Origin: a virus
Direction: 5' to 3' (one strand)
IMG/VR virus record: IMGVR_UViG_3300035162_002834
Span: 1 to 37,008 of that record
DNA: 37,008 bases
A program made the position numbers and the translations under genes. Positions 1-7,048 of the stretch are shown one piece after another. The stretch's first letter is position 1. Every line of letters begins with the position of its first letter. The notes below the pieces were generated by a model. It made no database searches, was not told the DNA's origin, and was given only the letters and a program-made list of their open reading frames with translations.

Positions 1-676
1 TTCCACGTGATTCAGCAGACTCAGCTAAAGGGTCAGCAGATGCAGCCATAGGTACAGCGTAATCTTCAGGCTCCTCATCATCATCATGATAATTTACATT
101 CTTGTTAATAGTAGTTTCCTTTTCTTTAATGAAATCTTCAAAAGCCATAATTCTTCTTGTAGCTTTAGGAGTTTCTTTTTCTTCAGAAGCAACGTCTACA
201 CCATCCTCATCTTCGACCTCATCAGCTTCAGCAGGAACTTCTTTTGTAATTTCTTGGTCACTAGATACTAAATCATCTTCACCTTCTAAAGATTCAGTAT
301 CGCCAGTTTTTGCTTCCTCATCTTCGAGCTCTTCAGCATCTTCTTCAATCTCATCTTCAACTGCAACTGTTTCCTCATCACTAGTTTTCTGGTCACCTTC
401 GCCTTCTGCAGATTTAGGTTCGCCTAATACTACTTCTTCATCCTCGATCTCCTCAGCAGTATCATCACCTTCCTCAGAAATATTATCCTTTGTTGCAAAA
501 CTTTTTGATAATGCTTCTAATTTAGAAAGAAGATCTTTCTCGTTCTTTAATTCTTCTATACTGTTAAAACCAATCTTTTTGATTAATTCATCAACAGCTT
601 CTTTGCTTACTTTTGCAGATTCTGTGATGGGTTGATCCTTCGCAGATATTGCAGAAAACTTTTTGACTGACTTCAT
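1..676 (-). CDS. Acidic low-complexity phage protein (C-terminus outside window)
   Basis: The ATG is at 676-674, and 225 codons are open to the left edge, so the C-terminus is missing. The first 60 residues are mixed (MKSVKKFSAISAKDQPITES at the N-terminus), with a probable helix at residues 25-60. Residues 65-170 are dominated by Glu and Asp, a highly charged linker-like stretch. A short hydrophobic/charged motif, MAFEDFIKE, lies at 177-185, followed by another DDDEEPED acidic patch. I do not recognise a family. In T4-like phages such acidic proteins are often virion or prohead-core components, but that is only analogy. The long Ser-rich plus-strand reading frame opposite it is the antisense of the Glu/Asp codons and is not a gene. 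A TATATAAA-type motif at 690-705 lies 14 nt before the start and may be its promoter. The gene is not overlapped by uvsW, so it may be a separate transcription unit. Confidence 0.8.
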   Translation of the reverse strand, partial: MKSVKKFSAISAKDQPITESAKVSKEAVDELIKKIGFNSIEELKNEKDLLSKLEALSKSFATKDNISEEGDDTAEEIEDEEVVLGEPKSAEGEGDQKTSDEETVAVEDEIEEDAEELEDEEAKTGDTESLEGEDDLVSSDQEITKEVPAEADEVEDEDGVDVASEEKETPKATRRIMAFEDFIKEKETTINKNVNYHDDDEEPEDYAVPMAASADPLAESAESRG

Positions 677-689
677 GTTAGTTGTTTTT

Positions 690-705
690 ATTTTTTTATA
701 TATCC
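690..705 (-). promoter_or_regulatory. Candidate late promoter for the acidic protein
   Basis: The minus strand reads GGATATATAAAAAAAT here, with the TATATAAA core about 20-28 nt before the ATG at 676. It is a variant of the AATATATAA motif found before several other genes in this window and resembles the T4 late -10 element TATAAATA. No -35 element is obvious, as is normal for T4 late promoters. The first base differs from the other copies (G for A). Confidence 0.35.
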
Positions 706-731
706 ATGTCTTAATGAAAAGATATTCTATA

Positions 732-2237
732 TTAGAATCTTATGTTCTGAACATCAAATGGAAATTTTTCTTCTTTATATATGGTTCGTCTAGCTATACC
801 ATGACGGTATACATAATTAACCCAATCGTGTTCTTCGGCTTTATATCTAAAATCATCAATAAAGTCATAAATTTTAACTACATCTTTGGATGAGTGCTTC
901 CTTAATCCTCTACCAATGCTTTGTCTAATAATCACTTCAGATTTAAAACTTTCAGTAAAGAAAATGTTATGTATATTTTTTATTGAAATACCAGTAGAGA
1001 ATGTACCGTATGACGCGACAATTATTACATCATCGTTCTTTTCCATTCTACTTTTAAACTCTTCTCTCACGTCTACATTAACTGAGCCATCTACGTAATA
1101 AACTTTCTTGTCAGTTATTTGTCTTAGTTTTTGGTATATTTTTTCACCGTATGCAATTTTATGAAATAGGACTAGTGAATTAGACGTTGACTTTTTTATA
1201 ACTTGGCAAACAAAATCTAGCCTCTTATCGCTCTGGTTAATAAAGTTTTGTTCTAAACCAAATAGTTTTTGTCTATCTTGTGGATTCTTTGAAAGAAAAG
1301 AAAAAGATTCTTTTTGAGCAGGTGTTGCATAATCCATGTGTAACTGTATAACTTTACACAAAGCAATATAACCTTCATCTTGTAAATAGTTAGCCTTTAC
1401 TTGAGTAACAAGAGGGCCCATTGCTGACATTAAACTTAATCTATTAACAGTTCCCTTTTTAGGAATAGTTCCACTTAAACCAAACCTAAAATCACAGTGC
1501 CAGCATTTATCCATAATCTTTTGAATCGAATTAGCTTTTGCTTTATGAGTTTCATCTACAAATACGGCATCAAATTGACTGAAGTATTCCTCGTCTTTTT
1601 TAACTAAAGATTGATAAGTTCCAATTACTAAGTTTGAGCTTTTTCTAATTTTTGCACCTGCATATATCTGTTGAGTCTTTAATGGAATTCCACATTTATT
1701 ATATTCATCAAAATCACCAGTAGCCTGCAAGACCAGATTTACATTAGGAACAATCATTAGTATTTTTTTCTTGTCTAATTTGTCCATCATATATGCAACT
1801 ACCATAAAAGATATTAAAGTTTTACCAGCTGATGTTGCAAGCTCAGCTAAACATCTTCTATATTTTAATATTTTAAATGCTGCCTCTATTTGATATTCTC
1901 TAGGCTTAAAGTCAGGGTGATCTTTAAAAATACTAGTTACCCAGACTCTAAAATCGTCTTCAGTAATTTCAGTATCAAATATATCAGTAATACCATTTAG
2001 TGAACATTGAAAATCGTAGTCTTTACAGATGTCTAATACTTCTTTCCATAAACCTGCTGGTATTTTATTTCTTTTTACAAACGATACATTACCATCCCAG
2101 ACTTTCTTTTTAACTAAAGGGTGGAATCGCCATCCTTCAATTTTTTTAGTCAAGCTACTTTTTAACTGCTCATATTCTAGTTCAGTGCAGGCATCGATAA
2201 CCAAAAACTTTTTGTTTTCTGAGAGAGACAGTTCCAT
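732..2237 (-). CDS. uvsW: UvsW-type superfamily 2 DNA/RNA helicase
   Basis: This is the T4 UvsW helicase, which in T4 unwinds R-loops and branched DNA, drives branch migration and switches replication from origin-dependent to recombination-dependent. The protein has 501 residues (T4 UvsW is about 503). An N-terminal substrate-binding domain covers about 1-100. Helicase motifs follow in order: a PREYQ motif at 112-116, Walker A ATSAGKT at 134-140, motif II DETH at 228-231 (T4 has DECH), motif III SGT at 255-257, and motif VI with RQSIGRGLRKH around 438-448. The stretches IIVASYG, FSTGISIKN and the motif VI region closely follow T4 UvsW as I remember it. The start overlaps the stop of the UvsY-like gene (TAATG), suggesting translational coupling and joint action in recombination. 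All catalytic residues appear intact. Confidence 0.96.
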   Translation of the reverse strand: MELSLSENKKFLVIDACTELEYEQLKSSLTKKIEGWRFHPLVKKKVWDGNVSFVKRNKIPAGLWKEVLDICKDYDFQCSLNGITDIFDTEITEDDFRVWVTSIFKDHPDFKPREYQIEAAFKILKYRRCLAELATSAGKTLISFMVVAYMMDKLDKKKILMIVPNVNLVLQATGDFDEYNKCGIPLKTQQIYAGAKIRKSSNLVIGTYQSLVKKDEEYFSQFDAVFVDETHKAKANSIQKIMDKCWHCDFRFGLSGTIPKKGTVNRLSLMSAMGPLVTQVKANYLQDEGYIALCKVIQLHMDYATPAQKESFSFLSKNPQDRQKLFGLEQNFINQSDKRLDFVCQVIKKSTSNSLVLFHKIAYGEKIYQKLRQITDKKVYYVDGSVNVDVREEFKSRMEKNDDVIIVASYGTFSTGISIKNIHNIFFTESFKSEVIIRQSIGRGLRKHSSKDVVKIYDFIDDFRYKAEEHDWVNYVYRHGIARRTIYKEEKFPFDVQNIRF

Positions 2238-2686
2238 TAATATTCTTTATCGTCTAGGCTAATTCTATTACGGATAGCAAATGCCAAATTATCGCAAGTC
2301 TTTATACATTCTTGATAATAGTCCATATGAGATTGTAACATTTCCATCTGTGTTCTTAAATGACTTAAGTCAGCTTTAATGAAAGCAACCTTTTCACCAC
2401 TAGTTAATTTAATATCATAATCAATAGAATACTCCCTATACTTAATTTTATAGTATCGGTCGTAGGCTGCATTTCTTTTATGCTTAGTTGTTTTAAAATC
2501 TGTAATTTTATCTAACAAGATTTGTCGATAAGATAACATTAGTACTTGGCATTCTGCTAGATTACTCATCTCTTTTAATAAACCTACCAAGTTACTTATC
2601 TTGGTTTTCCAATCTGTTCTATCTTTTGCCAATCGTGTTGCTAATTCATCGTTAGCTTCTCCAGTTGCCGAATCATTATATTCCAT
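2237..2686 (-). CDS. uvsY: UvsY-like recombination mediator
   Basis: This 149-residue protein is mostly alpha-helical and charged, and is similar in length to T4 UvsY (137 aa). UvsY helps load the UvsX recombinase onto gp32-coated ssDNA. The alignment is weak but runs through the whole protein: a basic helix with spaced Lys and a Tyr-Tyr pair (KHKRNAAYDRYYKIKYRE, about 74-91), a segment with EKVAFIKADLSHL near 103-115, then a helix ending CDNLAFAIRNRI. T4 UvsY has matching features (a DYYSG stretch, a VLSADKDVLK stretch, and ALDAIKSRGFAIK near its end). Position is strong support: it sits directly before uvsW with a TAATG overlap, and in T4 uvsY is also just upstream of uvsW. The start overlaps the stop of the 73-aa gene the same way. 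UvsX is not in this window. Confidence 0.72.
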   Translation of the reverse strand: MEYNDSATGEANDELATRLAKDRTDWKTKISNLVGLLKEMSNLAECQVLMLSYRQILLDKITDFKTTKHKRNAAYDRYYKIKYREYSIDYDIKLTSGEKVAFIKADLSHLRTQMEMLQSHMDYYQECIKTCDNLAFAIRNRISLDDKEY

Positions 2687-2907
2687 TAAAATATACCTTT
2701 ATCATTATTAATCTTTTTGTAACTCTTTACTTTAGGTTGAAACCTTTTCTTAGGTTGGGGTAAAATAAAATTAGTTTTGAATTCTCCTAATATAGATTTA
2801 TTAAACGTAGAGAATAATCTAAGTTTTCTACTACCGTTTTCTAAATCTTTATAAAAGTCATCTAGCTCTTCACTCACGAAATTATTATATTTTTTAAGAC
2901 TCATCAT
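2686..2907 (-). CDS. Small basic protein with T4 CTS-like N-terminus
   Basis: This is a 73-residue protein of unknown function. Its start (ATGATG at 2907-2902) overlaps the TGA of the primase gene and its stop overlaps the UvsY-like ATG, so it is translated as part of the replication/recombination operon. The first residues, MMSLKKYNNFVSEE, resemble the T4 internal-protein capsid-targeting sequence MKTYQEFIAE (aromatic, two residues, Phe, aliphatic, x, Glu). The C-terminal half is Lys-rich with Pro-Gln-Pro and lacks a predicted fold. The second Met could equally be the start. Either the motif is a coincidence, or this small DNA-binding-like protein is packaged into the head. No function is assigned. 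Confidence 0.75.
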   Translation of the reverse strand: MMSLKKYNNFVSEELDDFYKDLENGSRKLRLFSTFNKSILGEFKTNFILPQPKKRFQPKVKSYKKINNDKGIF

Positions 2908-3974
2908 ATAAAAATAATATCTAATGAATCATTTGTAAAATATTTATCCAAGTCACTTAAGCACCCTGTTCGATTAGTAAATTCATATTTCACCAAATCA
3001 TTTAAATCTTTTACTTTTCTTGAAGGTATATCAAAATCTTTTAAAAACTTATCCCACATAAATACAGTTTGCCCACCTTTTAATTTTTCAATCATTCGTG
3101 TTTTACCTTCCATATCATTGTCAAAGAAATATCTTGCAGTAGGTATTTCATTGAATTCAATTATTTGTTTCTTAACACCAGTTAAACCAATTGAGTTATT
3201 CATAAACATTGCATCTATAGGTCCTTCGAATATTGAAAAATCTCTAGCTAAATCTACAGTTAATATACCAAATAACATTGATATTTTATTTAAGTTGTCT
3301 AAATCTTCTTCAGATACCTCTAATGTTTTATTTAACCTATCATATATTCGTTCTATATTCCAAGTCTTATATTTAGGTCCACCGCTATCTCCTAAGTCTC
3401 TGGTTTGGAAACCTAAGATTTTACCGTCAGGTGTAAGATTAAAAACATACAATTCTCGACGCCGTGGATCAAATGCAAACCTTTCAGTTTTATGATGGAG
3501 TAGCCTACTCTTTAAGTATGGGTATGCTTGATACGTAAATGTATTAATTGGATAAACATTAAAACCTAATGCTATCTCATCGAAGGTTAATGCTAAATCT
3601 TTAGCTTTATCAAAAAGATAAAAATCTAGATTTTCGCCTAATGAGAAATGTTTACGATTTTCTTTTATATAATTTATTACATCTATCCTATCATCACCTT
3701 CAAAGTTTTGGTTATGATCTGCTAAGAAAACATCTAAAGAAGCGTGAGCTGAACAATTATAACAGTGAAAGAATAAATCGTTCCAATAAAGATTACCTCT
3801 TTTCTTTCTATCATTATTAGAAGAATCTCCACAATATGGGCATGCCATATTTAACCTCCCTTTACTTTCTAGAATTCTCCTTTTCTCTGGATGAGAATGG
3901 TTAGTATGAAGTACTCGGACCACCTTATCGATGATCCGAGCTTTCATATCAGAAGATATTATTACTTCTGCCAT
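2904..3974 (-). CDS. 61: DNA primase, T4 gp61 / DnaG type
   Basis: This primase synthesises RNA primers for lagging-strand synthesis, working with a gp41-type helicase that is not in this window. At 356 aa it is close to T4 gp61 (342 aa). A zinc ribbon is formed by Cys45/Cys48 (CPYCGD) and Cys71/Cys74 (HCYNC). A DnaG-like Toprim core follows, with the catalytic Glu at 250 (FEGPIDAMF) and the acidic pair at 285/287 (FFDNDMEG). RRRELYVFNL at 171-180 and KILGFQTRDL at 185-194 match the conserved RNA-polymerase-domain motifs of primases. The gene starts 9 nt after the ssb stop and its TGA overlaps the next ATG. No missing key residue was noticed. Confidence 0.93.
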   Translation of the reverse strand: MAEVIISSDMKARIIDKVVRVLHTNHSHPEKRRILESKGRLNMACPYCGDSSNNDRKKRGNLYWNDLFFHCYNCSAHASLDVFLADHNQNFEGDDRIDVINYIKENRKHFSLGENLDFYLFDKAKDLALTFDEIALGFNVYPINTFTYQAYPYLKSRLLHHKTERFAFDPRRRELYVFNLTPDGKILGFQTRDLGDSGGPKYKTWNIERIYDRLNKTLEVSEEDLDNLNKISMLFGILTVDLARDFSIFEGPIDAMFMNNSIGLTGVKKQIIEFNEIPTARYFFDNDMEGKTRMIEKLKGGQTVFMWDKFLKDFDIPSRKVKDLNDLVKYEFTNRTGCLSDLDKYFTNDSLDIIFI

Positions 3975-3983
3975 AACTTCTAA

Positions 3984-4901
3984 TTAAAGATCTAAACCAT
4001 TAATGAAATCATCAAAATCTTCAGTTTTATCAGTTCCTGCTGCGACAGGTTCTTCAGATTTTGTTTCGGTTGTTGCTTTAACCGCAGCGGCTTCAGTTAC
4101 TTTCGTATTAACCGGTGCTGGTTTTGATCTTGTTATGTTTTGGATTGAATCACCTGGTGATGCGAATTGAGATAATACATTCATTACCTTTCCTCTAATT
4201 GCATCATCCCATGATTTATAACCCCAGCTCCCTAGCTCTGGAGCTTCTTTTAGTAATTCTAAAATTGCTTTACGACTTGCATCATCATCAGATACAGGTT
4301 CGCCTTCAATTGTCATTGGTGATTTGTTACCATGAAATTTGCACGAATCATAATTTGGAAAACCACCTTTCTTAGAAATTACTAATTCAAAGTTCTTTCC
4401 TTCAAAGGGATCAAACACTTGAGTAGGTTCGTCAAATTGTGGATTCAGTTCTTCATCAATTTTAGTTTTGATTTTATAACCGAATTTCATTACTTTAACT
4501 TGCCCTTCAAGATCTCTGTTTTGAGGATCCTTTACGATCTGTACCAATGCATAGAATACTTCTCTACGCTTTAAACCTTCTGACATTTTTTTATCTACTG
4601 CAGATTCAGAGTTTCTTAGTTTAAAGAACATATCCTGTACAGGACATTTTTCTCCAACGGTTGAAGGGGAATCGGCAAAAAAGCCGTTTCCTTCTCTGTC
4701 TTCTAGCCAGTAGACATATTTACGCTCGAATGGTTTTCTTGGGTTTTTAGCATTAGGTAGAAACCTAATTAAAGAACGGTAGATACCGTCTTGTCCTTGA
4801 TCTGGTTTTGGTGTGTATAAATCACTTGCTCCTGTGGAGGGTCGTTCACCAGTGTCTAAATCTTTTACACTTACATTAAAAATGTCGAATTCATTTGCCA
4901 T
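3984..4901 (-). CDS. 32: Single-stranded DNA-binding protein, T4 gp32 type
   Basis: This is the T4 gp32 homologue, which coats ssDNA cooperatively and organises replication, repair and recombination. Its 305 residues compare with 301 in T4. The OB-fold core (about 40-190) shows YRSLIRFLPN at 41-50, STVGEKCPVQ at 80-89 (T4: STHGDYDSCPVC), a VKDPQN segment, and GGFPNYDSCKF at 179-189 (T4: SGFSNYDESKF). The C-terminus is Ala/Thr/Glu-rich and ends in an acidic tail, TEDFDDFINGLDL, equivalent to T4 DLDDLLNDL, which binds partner proteins. Cys86 remains, but the second Cys of CPVC is Gln89, and I see no His or Cys matching the other T4 zinc ligands, so the zinc site is probably lost. It heads the primase-uvsW operon after an AT-rich leader of about 130-160 nt. 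Confidence 0.95.
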   Translation of the reverse strand: MANEFDIFNVSVKDLDTGERPSTGASDLYTPKPDQGQDGIYRSLIRFLPNAKNPRKPFERKYVYWLEDREGNGFFADSPSTVGEKCPVQDMFFKLRNSESAVDKKMSEGLKRREVFYALVQIVKDPQNRDLEGQVKVMKFGYKIKTKIDEELNPQFDEPTQVFDPFEGKNFELVISKKGGFPNYDSCKFHGNKSPMTIEGEPVSDDDASRKAILELLKEAPELGSWGYKSWDDAIRGKVMNVLSQFASPGDSIQNITRSKPAPVNTKVTEAAAVKATTETKSEEPVAAGTDKTEDFDDFINGLDL

Positions 4902-5065
4902 GTTAATTGCCTTTTTTTGTTATTAATTAATTTAAGATAACAAAACTCCGTATTAAACGCCTTTTAATTTATTGCCTATTTACTTTGCCTTGTTATCGCC
5001 AGTTTAAAAGTTACCAATAATTATTGATTCCTTTGTTTATTATATATTCACAGTGTCAGTTTGTT
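4902..5065 (-). promoter_or_regulatory. Long AT-rich leader of the ssb operon with palindrome
   Basis: This is the largest intergenic space in the window (164 bp), between the co-chaperonin stop and the ssb ATG. It contains an AATATATAATAAAC motif at 5035-5048 and, just downstream on the minus strand, a perfect 12-nt palindrome CAATAATTATTG at 5015-5026. The rest is A/T-rich with little obvious pairing. In T4, gene 32 mRNA has a leader with a pseudoknot and an unstructured A/U-rich stretch to which gp32 binds to repress its own translation. The position and composition here fit that kind of control, but I could not identify a pseudoknot. AAAAAAAGG lies shortly before the ATG and may be a weak ribosome-binding site. 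Confidence 0.4.
5034..5048 (-). promoter_or_regulatory. Candidate late promoter upstream of ssb operon
   Basis: The minus strand reads AATATATAATAAACA, nearly the same as copies before gp25 (30750) and inside the end of the 1566-aa gene (13520). It is about 130 nt before the ssb ATG, much farther than the other copies, so it would give a long leader. It is also just downstream of the co-chaperonin stop. Confidence 0.4.
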
Positions 5066-5350
5066 TCAGACTACTTGTATATTTTTATCTATTATTGCAG
5101 CTATATCCTCCTCACGTAAACTAAATACAGTATTACCATCATATTTGAATTCGGTACCTGCCAGATCTTGAAAGATAACCTTTATACCGATCTTAAAGTC
5201 TTTATCCTCTACGCCACTGCCTACCCCGGTAATTAAACCTGAATACGGCGGGGCATGCATACCTTCCTTTTTTAAAAGAATTATACTTCCAGATTTATCT
5301 AATTGTGAATCTTTTTTTAAAAAAATCCTATCTCCTAATGGTTTTAACAT
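5066..5350 (-). CDS. GroES/Cpn10 co-chaperonin, gp31-like role
   Basis: This is a 94-residue Cpn10-family protein, the usual GroES length. N-terminal MLKPLGDRIFLKK matches the GroES start (KPLGDRV). A mobile loop at about 16-31 contains SGSIILL, equivalent to the GroES hydrophobic tripeptide that docks on GroEL. GLITGVGSG at 38-46 and VIFQDLAGTEFKYDG at 58-72 match the conserved beta-barrel strands, and REEDIAAII near 80-88 is the usual C-terminal signature. T4 uses gp31, a structural GroES analogue, with host GroEL to fold its capsid protein. This gene probably does the same, although it is visibly closer to bacterial GroES than I remember gp31 being, consistent with acquisition from a cell. 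It has its own upstream space of 87 nt. Confidence 0.92.
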   Translation of the reverse strand: MLKPLGDRIFLKKDSQLDKSGSIILLKKEGMHAPPYSGLITGVGSGVEDKDFKIGIKVIFQDLAGTEFKYDGNTVFSLREEDIAAIIDKNIQVV

Positions 5351-5437
5351 AATATTTTAAATTTATTTGGTGTAAAGCTGAAACAAAGTTAACATGTTGC
5401 AATATAATTTTTAACTATTTAATTGAAAGAATAGTAT

Positions 5438-6097
5438 CTAGTAGCTAGCCTTTAATGCTTTAAGTATAAAGTAGGCATCAATGATATCGTCGATAGGTTT
5501 AGGAATTTTAATGCTAAAGTCCTTTCCTTGTGTCCATTTCCATAGTTTAGTAGATCTTAGGTTCTTATCATTTAGAACATCATCTTGGAATGCTTTAGCC
5601 ATATAATGTTTGTTTGCATTTCCTTTCCCAGCTAACTTCTTAACATGAGATGGTTGAAATACAGATAGATTTTCAATAGAGTACTTATCTATTAGTTCCT
5701 TTCTTAAAAATGTATTGTATTGAATAATGTCTATAAATGAATTCCCTTTAGACCCATACGAAAATCCTTCTAGCGCAACTGATACTTTATCACCCTCAAA
5801 TAGTGTCGAGAATATATTTACCATTAAAGAACTTATATTTCCAGCATCTTGCAGCTTTTGTCGCTCCCTAGGCAAAAATTCTTTGCTAGTTACATCTCGG
5901 TTATAAGCAAATCCTAGTATAGTAGAATCATCCATTAATTCTTTATGTATACTAAATGCTTTTGGTATTTTTCTACCTTCTTCATCCCATATACGATTGC
6001 CATAATTAAAAAAAGTTATGAAGTGGTACTCACCTTCTGTTGTTTCAATACAAACACCTGGGCTATTTAGCGAAAAATCAATTCCAATATTTATCAT
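5438..6097 (-). CDS. RuvC-like (RNase H fold) nuclease, probable junction resolvase
   Basis: The 219 residues show the RuvC/RNase H-fold pattern. The first acidic residue is in IGIDFSLNSPGVCI (Asp7), the second in VALEGFSYGSKG (Glu110), and a C-terminal acidic cluster is in PIDDIIDAYFI (Asp203, Asp204, Asp207). The GIDxSLxxxG start and the DDIIDA end are typical of RuvC-family resolvases. A Lys/His segment (HVKKLAGKGNANKHYMAKAF) around 151-170 sits where RuvC proteins have their DNA-contacting part. It would act on Holliday junctions and branched DNA before packaging, the job done by unrelated endonuclease VII (gp49) in T4. It follows the CTS-protein gene by 5 nt, and AATATAAATA just before its start may serve as a promoter or A-rich leader. 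Alternative: another RNase H-fold nuclease. Confidence 0.7.
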   Translation of the reverse strand: MINIGIDFSLNSPGVCIETTEGEYHFITFFNYGNRIWDEEGRKIPKAFSIHKELMDDSTILGFAYNRDVTSKEFLPRERQKLQDAGNISSLMVNIFSTLFEGDKVSVALEGFSYGSKGNSFIDIIQYNTFLRKELIDKYSIENLSVFQPSHVKKLAGKGNANKHYMAKAFQDDVLNDKNLRSTKLWKWTQGKDFSIKIPKPIDDIIDAYFILKALKASY

Positions 6098-6102
6098 TCT
6101 AT

Positions 6103-6459
6103 TTATATTCTCTTGCCAAGAACTGCACCAAGCGCGGCACCAACAAGACGTGAAGTCATTAAATCATATAAAGCACCCTTCTGAATACCTAAGACTTTTG
6201 CAATTGCCTTACCTACAGTTTTACCTAATGCAAAACCAGTAAGACCACCAAATATACTTCCTAAGATACCTTCATTTACAATTTCTTCTACAACAGTTTC
6301 CAGATCTTTGCCATTCTTATGCTCTTCCATAATTCGGTCAACGGTTAAATCAATCATATCTTCTTGCTCTTGTGACAAATCATGAGATTCGTTTAATATA
6401 TCTTGTATATCGATTAACGAGTTTTCATTTTCTGTTAAATAGTCTTTAAAGGTTTTCAT
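6103..6459 (-). CDS. Small protein with T4-type capsid-targeting peptide and glycine zipper
   Basis: This is a 118-residue protein. The first ten residues, MKTFKDYLTE, match the T4 internal-protein capsid-targeting sequence MKTYQEFIAE at key positions (MKT, aromatic, aliphatic at 8, Glu at 10). In T4 the gp21 protease cleaves after such (L/I)-x-E sites. LTE at 8-10 and LNE at 22-24 are both possible sites. Residues 25-62 are a charged helical segment. Residues 64-91 and 107-116 are hydrophobic and Gly-rich (GSIFGGLTGFALGKTVGKAI), glycine-zipper-like and potentially membrane-inserting. I infer a head-packaged protein that may be ejected with the DNA, possibly acting at the host membrane. A strong promoter-like motif lies 13 nt before the start. 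No homologue is named. Confidence 0.75.
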   Translation of the reverse strand: MKTFKDYLTENENSLIDIQDILNESHDLSQEQEDMIDLTVDRIMEEHKNGKDLETVVEEIVNEGILGSIFGGLTGFALGKTVGKAIAKVLGIQKGALYDLMTSRLVGAALGAVLGKRI

Positions 6460-6471
6460 TGTGAGTTCTTT

Positions 6472-6486
6472 ATTTGTTTATATATT
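6472..6486 (-). promoter_or_regulatory. Candidate late promoter for CTS protein
   Basis: The minus strand reads AATATATAAACAAAT, identical over 15 bases to the motif before the amidoligase-like gene (32955-32969). It lies 13-27 nt before the ATG at 6459 and overlaps the TAA of the upstream gene. The sequence that follows, AAAGAACTCACA, contains GAACT, which also occurs in the other copy's leader (CAGGAACTAC). Confidence 0.5.
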
Positions 6487-7039
6487 AGGCTACATTAACT
6501 ACAACATCTAAGATGTTATAAGTGAATTCTATATCAAAAGTTTGGAATTCAATAGTATTACTTGAGAAATTTAAATCTAATGCACCTATGCTTTTTATAA
6601 ACATATCTTTTAATTGAATAGTTACAAACACAGTTCCTTCTGCATCTAGCATCTGTACACCAACACCCTCAGGTAAGTATGGCTGTTTACCACTTAATTT
6701 ATAATAGTAATCAAACATTTCAATAGCCATCCAATAATTAACATAGCCATCAAAAGCTTGCATAGTAACAGTTAATGATTTATCAAATAATTGCTGTTTA
6801 GGTATACTTGATCTAAATGCTCGTGTATTTCCAGGATAGTCAGTTTGAGTAACAGGATCAAATGATGGGCCTGGTAAATTAATAGACTGTATTCCATAAT
6901 TCCAATAATCGATAGGTTCTTTAATTAAGCCACCTGGTATTCTATTAAGAAATGGTTTATATTTCTCAACAATAGGTTTAGGTATAAAATTCCTTGGAAA
7001 GTCAAATTTAAACTGGTTATTTCTAGCACTTAATATCAT
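6485..7039 (-). CDS. Tail-tube-fold protein (gp19-like), tentative
   Basis: This is a 184-residue protein. The layout resembles T4-type tube proteins (gp19, 163 aa): an N-terminal region, a loop-rich middle (SINLPGPSFDPVTQTDYPGN, 53-72), a strand LTVTMQAFDG near 89-98, an aromatic helix (NYWMAIEMFDYYYKL), and a C-terminal strand pair (SNTIEFQTFDIEFTYNI) that recalls the NNEIQTFEVTLALDYW end of gp19. This is fold-level pattern matching by eye, so the family call is moderate. It could be the tail tube, a tube terminator or a gp48/gp54-type junction protein. It lies at the end of the baseplate/fibre block rather than next to a sheath gene, and no sheath is visible in the window. Confidence 0.5.
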   Translation of the reverse strand: MILSARNNQFKFDFPRNFIPKPIVEKYKPFLNRIPGGLIKEPIDYWNYGIQSINLPGPSFDPVTQTDYPGNTRAFRSSIPKQQLFDKSLTVTMQAFDGYVNYWMAIEMFDYYYKLSGKQPYLPEGVGVQMLDAEGTVFVTIQLKDMFIKSIGALDLNFSSNTIEFQTFDIEFTYNILDVVVNVA

Positions 7040-7048
7040 ATCATTTAA

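Noticed and set aside
102-635. Long Ser-rich plus-strand reading frame (177 aa)
   Set aside because: It is the antisense of Glu/Asp codons in the acidic minus-strand gene (TCT/TCA/TCC runs), has no leader signal, and opposes all neighbours.
5015-5026. Palindrome CAATAATTATTG as a terminator
   Set aside because: It is entirely AT apart from the end pair, too weak for an intrinsic hairpin, and has no U-run following it.
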